A stretch of DNA of 64,000 nt. Source: Brachybacterium muris. Its GTDB lineage: Bacteria > Actinomycetota > Actinomycetes > Actinomycetales > Dermabacteraceae. Positions 57,443 through 64,000 of this stretch are shown one piece after another (position 1 is the first letter of the stretch; every line of letters begins with the position of its first letter). The notes below the pieces were generated by a model. The model was not told where the DNA came from. It worked only from the letters and a program-made list of their open reading frames with translations, and did no database searches. The DNA is taken from contig NZ_JAFBCB010000001.1 of assembly GCF_016907455.1 (NCBI RefSeq), forward strand, positions 3,348,001-3,412,000, read 5' to 3'. The position numbers were made by a program, and so were the translations under genes.

Positions 57443-58524
57443 CTCGCTGGCCGATCAGAAGCCAGATGCGTAGGCTCCTTAAGTACTTAGCTCTTCCAGT
57501 CATTTGCATTTTGACAATTTTCGCAGCAGGTCCAGCAATCGCCGGTTTTGAGGGTCGCGCGGAGCCAGGGGAGTACGAGATTTCCCACGAGACACTGCGC
57601 CGTGTTACAGAAGGTGCGCTGATTGATGGATCCAATCGGGGAGTAGCTGGTGGCCAACGCACGAGTTCGACTCCAGGCGACGTTATCGACCGTTGGATCA
57701 CCCGGAATCGCAAGACGACGGAGTGGGGTGGGAACAACTGCTCCGGTGTAGCGGGTGGTCCGCAGAACTGCATCGCCTCGACCGCCGCGTGCACGACGGG
57801 CACGAACTACTCCATCGACGCCGGCGGTGTCGCAGTCCCCCGCGCGACTGCTAGTTCCCGCACTCGTGCGGAGGGTGAGGTGACGATGGAGTCGGTGACG
57901 ATCGATACCGCCACCGGCACCGAGACCACCAACGGCTACTCCTGCATCACTCCCGGCACGCCGAACGCCGTCACCCCGGAGGGTGAACCGGTCGTCATCA
58001 CCGTGTCCCGGAGTGACTTCGCTGAGCTCCCGGTTCAGCCTCTGGGTGCGCATGCGGGGCCGGATGAGGGGTGGCTGCCGGTGAACATGGTCAACGTCCT
58101 GTACGCCGACCCCGCCACCCAGACCCTGGAGACCGAGCTGCTGGGCGTACCCGTGCAGGTGCGGGCAATCCCGATCGAATACCACTGGGACCTCGGAGAC
58201 GGCAACACCATCACCACCAAGAAGCCCGGCAAGCCCTACCCCTCCGAGCAGGTCACCGCGACCTACACCCAGGAGGGCTGGTACGACATCACCCTGACCA
58301 CCACCTTCGCCGGACAGTTCTCCGTCGATGGCGGCCAATGGCAGGACATCGACGGCACCATCGAGATCGCCTCCGACCCCGTCCCCCTGTTCTCCAAGTC
58401 CCTCGAATCCAGACTCGTCAATCCCGACATCCCCATCGACGAAGAGAACGATCCCTGGATCCCCGCCCGCACACCCGACACCGAAGGCCCCCGCGACCCC
58501 GAAGCCACCCACCGCGAACTCTGA
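57439..58524 (+). CDS. Secreted PKD-domain protein
   Basis: A 361-residue exported protein. The signal peptide is the hydrophobic stretch KYLALPVICILTIFAAGPAIAG; the ATG at 57466 gives the tidier signal, while the GTG at 57439 overlaps the previous stop. The middle part has paired cysteines (NNCSGVAGGPQNCIAS). Residues about 230-290 are a PKD domain (YHWDLGDGNTITTKKPGK, then TATYTQEGWYDITLTTTF), an extracellular Ig-like fold. A Pro/Asp/Glu-rich tail ends it. The first third is A+T-rich like the end of the lipoprotein gene. DUF6318 and PKD proteins often occur as pairs on actinobacterial surfaces; function unknown. Confidence 0.78.
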   Translation: MTRWPIRSQMRRLLKYLALPVICILTIFAAGPAIAGFEGRAEPGEYEISHETLRRVTEGALIDGSNRGVAGGQRTSSTPGDVIDRWITRNRKTTEWGGNNCSGVAGGPQNCIASTAACTTGTNYSIDAGGVAVPRATASSRTRAEGEVTMESVTIDTATGTETTNGYSCITPGTPNAVTPEGEPVVITVSRSDFAELPVQPLGAHAGPDEGWLPVNMVNVLYADPATQTLETELLGVPVQVRAIPIEYHWDLGDGNTITTKKPGKPYPSEQVTATYTQEGWYDITLTTTFAGQFSVDGGQWQDIDGTIEIASDPVPLFSKSLESRLVNPDIPIDEENDPWIPARTPDTEGPRDPEATHREL

Positions 58525-58533
58525 ACAGAAAAG

Positions 58534-58591
58534 GACTCTCCCGGCACGCCGTGACGCATTTCGTCAGTGCATACCGGGAGAGTCACTTTTT
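58534..58591. terminator. Bidirectional cruciform terminator
   Basis: GACTCTCCCGG (58534-58544) pairs perfectly with 58574-58584, and an inner TGACG-CATTT-CGTCA hairpin (58552-58566) fills the loop. The stem is followed by ACTTTTTC on the plus strand and preceded by AAAAG, which reads as T-rich on the minus strand. It lies between the convergent PKD and PIG-L genes and should stop transcription from both. Confidence 0.85.
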
Positions 58592-58635
58592 CAGGCAGCT
58601 CGCTTCACGCCTTTGCGCAGGATCACCGCGCGCAA

Positions 58636-61404
58636 TCAGAGCGCCTTCACTGCGGCGGCGTTGCCCTCCTCGTTCTCCAGGGACACGGCCAGCACCAGCG
58701 TGGCGCCATCGGCCACCTCGCCGGTCACCGGCACCGTGATCTCGCGACTGCCGGAACGGATATCGGTCGCGTCGATCGAACCGACGATCGCCTCACCGTC
58801 CCACAGGTAGGCACGCAGAGTGCCTCCCTGACGTGCCCGGACCGTCGCCCGCACCCTGCTGCCACGCAGCGTGGCCGACTGGATGCGCAGCGCGCGGGCC
58901 CCGAGCGAGGGGTATCCGCCCAGACCCACTCCGTCCTTCGCGGACTGGATGATCGACTGCGGTGACTCCACCGACCGTGCCCCGGTGTCCGGGATGATCG
59001 GATCCACCGGTGCCGACGGTGCGTCGTCCAGCTCCGGCAGCTCCAGCACACCCCAACGGTACGGATCGGCCTGCACACCAGGGAAGGTGGACCAGCCGAT
59101 GCGGGACTGCCCGGTCTTGTCCTGGGTGTCGGAGTCGTACACCACCACGTCGAAACCGATCCCGCGGGGGTCGATCCCATCGGGCAGCTCCGCGAACGGG
59201 ATGGTGACCTCGATGGTGTACCCGTCGTACGGCTCCCGCACGTGCGAGGCCACCGACACGCTCGGGGCGGTGGTCTCGATCGGCCCCTGGTGCCCGTCGT
59301 GGTCGCGCCCCGCGGCGGGACCGGCGAACGACCCGTCGGCCGCGAGGGTCTGCGGCAGCACACCGAGGATGAATGTGGTGGCGGTGTGGTCTGAGTCGCC
59401 ACGCGGATCGATCATGATCTCGATCGAATCGGTGCGAAAGCGCTGCTTGTTGTCCTCCACCGGCAGCACCGCACCGAGCACGTCGTCCACCACGTGCACG
59501 AACACGTGCAGGGCCTCGTCGTCGTAGGTGACCCAGGTGGAGCCCGATGCGTCGGCCGGCTCCACGGGCTGGCCCTCCCACAGGGTGCCGATGTCGATCG
59601 GATCGCCCGGGTACTCGTCGGTGCCGCGCTGCGCATCGACCACCACGCCCTCGGAGGGGGAGGCGACCAGGCGGGGCACCAGGTGCAGGCCCTGCTCGCG
59701 GGTGGCGGTGACACCGCCGCTGGTGGCGCGCACGTCCAGCGGGTACACCCCGCCGTTCGACGCCCGGTTCGCGGTGGGCAGGGAGGCGTCGGTGTTCTCG
59801 ATCGTCACCGTGAGCGTCTTCTCCTGACCTGCCGGGATGGCGTCGACAGCAAGGGTGCGTGGGGTGATGGTGATGCCGGGCGGGGAGTCGATCTCCACCT
59901 GCGCAGAGCTCGCGGTCGCGGAGTTGTTCCGCACCACCAGCTCGAACTCCTCGGCGAGCCCGGAGCCCAGCGAGCGACGGGTGGGCACCAGGGCGTCCAG
60001 GCGCTGCATCCCGAGCTGTTCGGTCCAGTCCAGGAACTGGGCGATCTCCGGGCGGTCGGCGATGCCGGCCTCGACGGGGCCTGCCACCCGCAGTGGCAGC
60101 ACATTGTGGCCGCTGCCCTTGTTGGTGTGCAGGATGGCGCGCAGCAGCACGGCCTCACCTGTGGGAGCATCCGCGGGCGGGGTGAGGGTGAAGGTGGCGG
60201 TCGAGGAGCGCTTGGCCGGGATGGTTCCGATGGAGCCGTTGCCCCTGACGCTCCAGCCGTCGGGCACCTCCAGCTCCACGCGGGCCTTGGGCAGGGCCGA
60301 CTTCACGGAGCGGGCGGTGACCTCCACGGTGAACGATTCCCCGGGCAGCACGGCGAAGCGGTCGCTGCTGACCTCGAGGCGGGTGCCCAGCGGCAGGCCG
60401 CCCTTGATCGGCAGCGTCGCCCCACGCAGGGCGGCCTCGTCACCACTGGTGGGATCGGCCAGCGGGGTGCGGGAGTCGATCAGGGTGAACCAGGCGGTGC
60501 GGATCTGCTCCGGGTCCGTGGGCGAGGGCGGGATCGCAGTCCAGCCCTGGGTGGCGTACGTGTGGATCGACTCGTCCAGCAGTTCGCTCCAGCGCTTGCC
60601 GTGCTCGCGGCTCTCGGTGCCGTTCCAGGCGCCGAACACCACGTCGCTGGGCACGTCCGGCTTGTAGCCCTGCTCCACGGCATCGGGCCCGTTCGCGCCC
60701 TGGCCGTTGGAACCGGAGCGCAGGATCCGGGAGGGCGTGAAGGGTGCCAGGCCCTCGTCGAAGTGCTCGGGGAACACGTCCTCGCGTCCGGCCATCAGGT
60801 ACGCCTCCACGGCATACATCGCGGCCTGCTGGTGGTTGCCGTGGTTGCCCTCCACGGCCGAGGGGTTCATGGTCACGATGACCTCGGGCCGGGTGGCGCG
60901 GATGACCCGGATGATGCGGCTGAGCACGGCGCGGTCGCCCCACACCTGCCGCGACAGGGGCGCGGAGAGGGTGTAGTAGAAGTCCACGGCGTCGAGGTTG
61001 AACACATGCTCGATGCCAGCGATGCCCACGGCGGTGCGCTCCTCCGCCTCGCGGATCATGCCCAGCGCCGGTCCTTCCTCCAGGCCCACGGCGTTGCCGC
61101 CGCCCTCACCGCGGGTGATGGTGATGACCCCGGCCTGCTGGTCGTGGAACTCGTTCCACTGGCCGAAGGCGGCCAGTGCCCAGGCCTCGTCATCGGGGTG
61201 GGCGCCGATGTAGAGGATGTCGAGGTCGACGGTGCCGTCGGCGAGCGCCTGCTCGGCGGGGGTGAGGGCGATGTTGGCGAAGGTGGTGGCGCCGGTGGCC
61301 AGGGTGAGCGCGGCGCCTCCGCGCAGCAGGCTGCGGCGGCTGGGCCGGAAGCCGTGGCGCGTATCGGTGGCGGTGGGGTGGGCGGTGCTGGGCTGAGAGT
61401 TCAT
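58636..61404 (-). CDS. Tat-exported PIG-L family deacetylase with sugar-binding-like C-terminus
   Basis: A 922-residue exported enzyme. The twin-arginine signal (SRRSLLRGGAAL, residues 22-33) is followed by a PIG-L/LmbE domain: the zinc motif HPDDE at 69-73 and the later ligand histidine in EGNHGNHQQ (188/191), as in enzymes that deacetylate N-acetylglucosamine derivatives. Then come an alpha-galactosidase-associated NEW3-like domain (PGESFTVEVTARSVKSALPK), another Ig-like segment and a region from about 640 (GTLWEGQPVEP, DEALHVFVHVVDDVLG, FRTDSIEIMIDPRGD) resembling CBM9 sugar-binding domains. GAGGAGG precedes the ATG at 61404. It is downstream of a PfkB kinase and ABC permeases on the same strand. 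Confidence 0.85.
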   Translation of the reverse strand: MNSQPSTAHPTATDTRHGFRPSRRSLLRGGAALTLATGATTFANIALTPAEQALADGTVDLDILYIGAHPDDEAWALAAFGQWNEFHDQQAGVITITRGEGGGNAVGLEEGPALGMIREAEERTAVGIAGIEHVFNLDAVDFYYTLSAPLSRQVWGDRAVLSRIIRVIRATRPEVIVTMNPSAVEGNHGNHQQAAMYAVEAYLMAGREDVFPEHFDEGLAPFTPSRILRSGSNGQGANGPDAVEQGYKPDVPSDVVFGAWNGTESREHGKRWSELLDESIHTYATQGWTAIPPSPTDPEQIRTAWFTLIDSRTPLADPTSGDEAALRGATLPIKGGLPLGTRLEVSSDRFAVLPGESFTVEVTARSVKSALPKARVELEVPDGWSVRGNGSIGTIPAKRSSTATFTLTPPADAPTGEAVLLRAILHTNKGSGHNVLPLRVAGPVEAGIADRPEIAQFLDWTEQLGMQRLDALVPTRRSLGSGLAEEFELVVRNNSATASSAQVEIDSPPGITITPRTLAVDAIPAGQEKTLTVTIENTDASLPTANRASNGGVYPLDVRATSGGVTATREQGLHLVPRLVASPSEGVVVDAQRGTDEYPGDPIDIGTLWEGQPVEPADASGSTWVTYDDEALHVFVHVVDDVLGAVLPVEDNKQRFRTDSIEIMIDPRGDSDHTATTFILGVLPQTLAADGSFAGPAAGRDHDGHQGPIETTAPSVSVASHVREPYDGYTIEVTIPFAELPDGIDPRGIGFDVVVYDSDTQDKTGQSRIGWSTFPGVQADPYRWGVLELPELDDAPSAPVDPIIPDTGARSVESPQSIIQSAKDGVGLGGYPSLGARALRIQSATLRGSRVRATVRARQGGTLRAYLWDGEAIVGSIDATDIRSGSREITVPVTGEVADGATLVLAVSLENEEGNAAAVKAL

Positions 61405-61583
61405 CGGGTCCTCCTCGACCTGTTCTCCTGCGTTCGAGCGTGCTTCCACCGCGTCGCGTGCACGGGTGTGCGAGGGCGGGGCGGTGACGTCTTTCTCGGT
61501 CTGCGTGCTCCTCCTTCCGGGGAGGTGTGGTTCCAACCGGGCGACCGTTGGCCCGTATCGGCCCGGAGCGTCGGGTGCCCCGG

Positions 61584-62840
61584 TCAGTGCTGCCCGGCGT
61601 CGGAGCCGAGGGCGAAGGTGCCCTGGGCGCGGCGCCGGCCCAGCACCTGGTGGGTGGGGACCACATCGTCCAGGAAGCAGTAGCCGTCGCGGGTGAACGC
61701 GGCGCGCAGGTCCCCGCCATCGGCGGCGGCGCTGAGTGAGCGCCACCAGTCGGTGATGTCGCCCCAGCCGGGGGCGGCGAGCGACCCACCGAACTGCTGC
61801 ACGGCCAGCGCCGAGCACAGGGAGGCGAACTTCAGTCGCTCCACCAGCGGCCATTCGGCCAGGGTGCCCAGCACCAGGGCAGCGGCGAACACGTCGCCCG
61901 CGCCGGTGGTGTCCATGGCGGTCACGGGGACGGCCGGGCAGAAGGCCTCCTCACCGGTGGAGCCATCGATCGCGTAGGAGCCGGCCTCGCCGTCGGTCAC
62001 CACCGCCAGCGGCACCAGTTCGGCGAGCGCCCGCACGGCCCGGTCGGGGCTGTCGGTGCGGGTGTAGGCCATGGCCTCCACGGCATTGGGGGTGAAGGCG
62101 TGGCAGTGCACCAGGGGTGCCAGGTCGCTGCGGTCCCAGCGGCCGGTCTCGTCGAAGCCGATGTCGGCGAACACCTTGGATCCGCCCTGGGCCAGGCCCG
62201 CCCACCAGCTGGTCTCCCCGGCCAGGTCCACCACGGCCGCGCGGGCCTTGGGGGCCTTCGCGATCAGTGCCGAGAGGGGTTCGGGCAGGTCGTGGCCGTG
62301 GGTGACCATGGCGCGGTCGCCGTGGGCGGCGATGGAGACGGTCAACGGGGAGTGGAAGTCGTCGAAGCGGCGGGAGGCGCTAAGGTCGATGCCTTCCTCG
62401 TCGGCCATGGTGTGCCACATCCAGTCGGCGTAGGCGTCGTCCCCGAAGCCGGCCACCAGGCCGGTGCGCAGGCCCAGGCGGGCGGCGGCGGTGGCGAGGT
62501 TGGCGATGCCGCCGGGGCTGGAGCCCATGCCCTTGCTCCACAGCTCCTCGCCGGGGTTCGGCAGGCGGTCCAGGCCTGTGAACACGATGTCGAAGAACAC
62601 GGTGCCCGACAGCAGCACGTCCAGGGGCGGGTCCTGGGGTGTGCGCTTCTCGGCCAGGGGGTCCCAGTCGCCGCAGGGGGCCGACGGGGTGGGCTCGGTG
62701 CGCTCGGGCTCGTCGCCGACGGGGCTCGGCTCACTGCCGACCGGGCCCGGCTCGCTGCGGGCGGGCTCAGCGCCGGTCGGGCCCGGTTCGTCGAGCTCGG
62801 GATCGGTGAGGTCGGGACGGTCGGGTTCGAGCTGGGTCAT
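61584..62840 (-). CDS. PfkB-family sugar kinase with repetitive N-terminal extension
   Basis: A 418-residue ribokinase-type kinase. GSSPGGIANLATAAARLG is the substrate-binding glycine motif and DTTGAGDVFAAAL carries the catalytic aspartate. The kinase fold starts near residue 72 (LDVLLSGTVFFDIVFTGLD). The first 70 residues are a Pro/Glu/Ser/Gly repeat (EPGPTGAEPARSEPGPVG...), not usual in this family. Start ATG at 62840 overlaps the permease stop (ATGA). It probably phosphorylates the sugar brought in by the ABC importer encoded just upstream, but the sugar cannot be named. Confidence 0.87.
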   Translation of the reverse strand: MTQLEPDRPDLTDPELDEPGPTGAEPARSEPGPVGSEPSPVGDEPERTEPTPSAPCGDWDPLAEKRTPQDPPLDVLLSGTVFFDIVFTGLDRLPNPGEELWSKGMGSSPGGIANLATAAARLGLRTGLVAGFGDDAYADWMWHTMADEEGIDLSASRRFDDFHSPLTVSIAAHGDRAMVTHGHDLPEPLSALIAKAPKARAAVVDLAGETSWWAGLAQGGSKVFADIGFDETGRWDRSDLAPLVHCHAFTPNAVEAMAYTRTDSPDRAVRALAELVPLAVVTDGEAGSYAIDGSTGEEAFCPAVPVTAMDTTGAGDVFAAALVLGTLAEWPLVERLKFASLCSALAVQQFGGSLAAPGWGDITDWWRSLSAAADGGDLRAAFTRDGYCFLDDVVPTHQVLGRRRAQGTFALGSDAGQH

Positions 62841-63643
62841 GACTTGTTGGCTCCTTCGAGCATGCCGCGGATGAAGTGCCGCTGGAGGAACAGGAACAGG
62901 ATCACCATCGGCAGCGCCACGATCACGGCGCCGGCCGACAGCAGGGCGATCTCGGAGGTGTACTGGCCCTGGAAGTTGGACAGGCCCAGCGGGGCGGTGC
63001 GGCGCTGACCGCTGGGGGTCATCACCAGGGCGATCAGGAACTCGTTCCAGGTCCACATGAACACCAGCACCGTCAGGGTGGTCAGGGCAGGGATCGATGC
63101 CGGCACCAGCACCCGGGTCAGGGCCTTCACGGGGCCGGCGCCGTCCAGGGCGGCGGCCTCCAGCAGGCTCTCGGGCATGGAGCGGAACTGGGCGCGCAGC
63201 CAGAAGGTGCCGAAGGCGACGGACTGGGCGATCTGCGGCAGGGCGATGGCGAGGTAGGTGTCCGTCAGGCCCAGGCTGCGCAGGTCGAAGAACAGGGGGA
63301 TCACGGTGGCCTCGGCCGGGATCATGAGCCCCAGAAGGAACAGGTAGAACAGCACCGTGGAGCCGCGGAAGGTCATGGTGCCGAAGGCGTAGCCGGCCAG
63401 CACCGACAGCACCAGGGCGCAGCTGACCACGATCGCGGCCACGATCAGGGAGTTCAGCAACGATTCGCCGAAACCGCCGATCTCCCAGGCCTCCACGAAG
63501 TTGCCCAGGTGGATGCCGGGGTCGGCGCCGATCTTCGGGGACACGGCGGTGGTGAGGATGGTGAGGATCGGCAGTAGGGCGAACAGGGCGAACAGCGCAA
63601 GGACCACGTAGTTCATGGTCGTCTCGGCCTTGGAGACCCTCAT
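62837..63643 (-). CDS. Sugar ABC importer permease (MalG type)
   Basis: A 268-residue permease with six helices. The first helix is YVVLALFALFALLPILTIL; the EAA-loop is LLEAAALDGAGPVKALTRVLVPA, and WNEFLIALVMTPSGQRRTAPLGL is the usual segment before the last helix. Its ATG overlaps the stop of the MalF-type permease gene (ATGA at 63640-63643) and its stop overlaps the kinase ATG. The set is one tightly coupled operon. Confidence 0.9.
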   Translation of the reverse strand: MRVSKAETTMNYVVLALFALFALLPILTILTTAVSPKIGADPGIHLGNFVEAWEIGGFGESLLNSLIVAAIVVSCALVLSVLAGYAFGTMTFRGSTVLFYLFLLGLMIPAEATVIPLFFDLRSLGLTDTYLAIALPQIAQSVAFGTFWLRAQFRSMPESLLEAAALDGAGPVKALTRVLVPASIPALTTLTVLVFMWTWNEFLIALVMTPSGQRRTAPLGLSNFQGQYTSEIALLSAGAVIVALPMVILFLFLQRHFIRGMLEGANKS

Positions 63644-64000
63644 GACTCACGCTCCCCGATGCGGGTGACCACCAGGTTGATGGCGAACACCAGGGCGGTC
63701 AGCACGATGGCGACGGCGCTGCCCGAGCCCACCTCGCGCAGCTGGAAGGCACGGTCGTACACCTCGTAGCTGGGCACGGTGGTGGCGTTGCCGGGGCCGC
63801 CGGAGGTGGTCATATACACCAGGTCGAAGGTCTTCAGCGCCGCGATGATGGTCAGCACCAGGGCCACCACGATCTCCCCGCGCACCGAGGGCAGGGTGAT
63901 CGCGAAGAACTCCTGGAAGGGACCGGCGCCGTCCAGGCGGGCCGCCTCGAACTGCTCATCGGGGATGCGGCTCATGCCGGCCAGCAGCAGCAGCATCACC
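63640..64000 (-). CDS. Sugar ABC importer permease (MalF type), partial, 5' end off right edge
   Basis: C-terminal about 120 residues of a MalF-type permease; the gene begins beyond the right edge. The EAA-loop is EQFEAARLDGAGPFQEFFAITLPS, followed by TTSGGPGNATTVPSYEVYDRAF, a normal MalF-type sequence, and a last membrane helix. The receptor and ATPase genes are not in the window. It forms the importer with the MalG-type subunit downstream. Confidence 0.88.
   Translation of the reverse strand, partial: VMLLLLAGMSRIPDEQFEAARLDGAGPFQEFFAITLPSVRGEIVVALVLTIIAALKTFDLVYMTTSGGPGNATTVPSYEVYDRAFQLREVGSGSAVAIVLTALVFAINLVVTRIGERES

Overview
The window is about 70% G+C, almost fully coding, rich in GTG starts and ATGA/TGATG gene overlaps, and repeatedly shows a TANNNT box exactly six bases before an ATG (leaderless transcripts). 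Together with the gene families present (DUF6318 lipoprotein, Cgl0159-type aldolase in an inositol cluster, ROK/LacI sugar regulators, class I PPK2) this points to a chromosomal piece of a Gram-positive actinobacterium, probably Micrococcales; a Brachybacterium-like genus is my guess, not proven. No rRNA, tRNA, CRISPR array, phage or insertion sequence was recognised.

Layout. 1-5.4 kb: the 5' part of a UbiB-like kinase gene, a C-terminally short RibD/DHFR-like protein, a BrnT-like toxin with its antitoxin, an aldo/keto reductase, a UlaG-like metallo-beta-lactamase-fold protein and a GlgC-type nucleotidyltransferase. 5.4-16.8 kb: a beta-mannoside locus on the minus strand (lipoprotein receptor, two Dpp-type permeases, two ATPases, GH2 beta-mannosidase, a LacI-type receptor lacking its DNA-binding domain, a TolB-like propeller), divergent from a ROK repressor. 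16.8-20.5 kb: a domain-permuted GH3 glycosidase divergent from a LacI repressor with an operator between them. 20.5-30.5 kb: housekeeping and accessory genes (ADP-ribosylglycohydrolase, dhaK-dhaL, a netrin/TIMP-like surface protein, lipoprotein, Nudix, PPK2, SDR/DUF2867, TM2 protein, small membrane protein, NERD-helicase).

30.5-43.8 kb: a decayed M20 amidohydrolase gene, then a GntR-N-acetylneuraminate-lyase-like-ABC importer-GH88 operon, then a self-contained Opp/Dpp-type importer with a fused double ATPase. 44-53.7 kb: a split myo-inositol catabolic locus, iolE-iolA-iolD on the minus strand facing away from iolC-aldolase-iolB-iolG-GntR, with two matching inverted operator copies in the 316-bp divergent promoter region. 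53.7-56.6 kb: MFS transporter, class I glutamine amidotransferase and SDR. 56.8-58.5 kb: a DUF6318 lipoprotein and a PKD-domain secreted protein whose middle portion is markedly A+T-richer than the flanks, ended by a cruciform terminator. 58.6-64 kb: a Tat-exported PIG-L deacetylase with sugar-binding-like C-terminus, a PfkB kinase and two sugar-ABC permeases (the last cut by the right edge).

The main theme is uptake of glycans by ABC importers followed by intracellular hydrolysis: the mannosidase, GH3 and GH88 enzymes all lack signal peptides, and each sits beside an importer and/or a dedicated regulator. I did not see a clearly undescribed multi-gene system. The best candidates for something new are the HTH-less LacI protein coupled to a cytoplasmic TolB-like protein, the exported deacetylase-importer-kinase locus, and the low-G+C patch inside the DUF6318/PKD pair.
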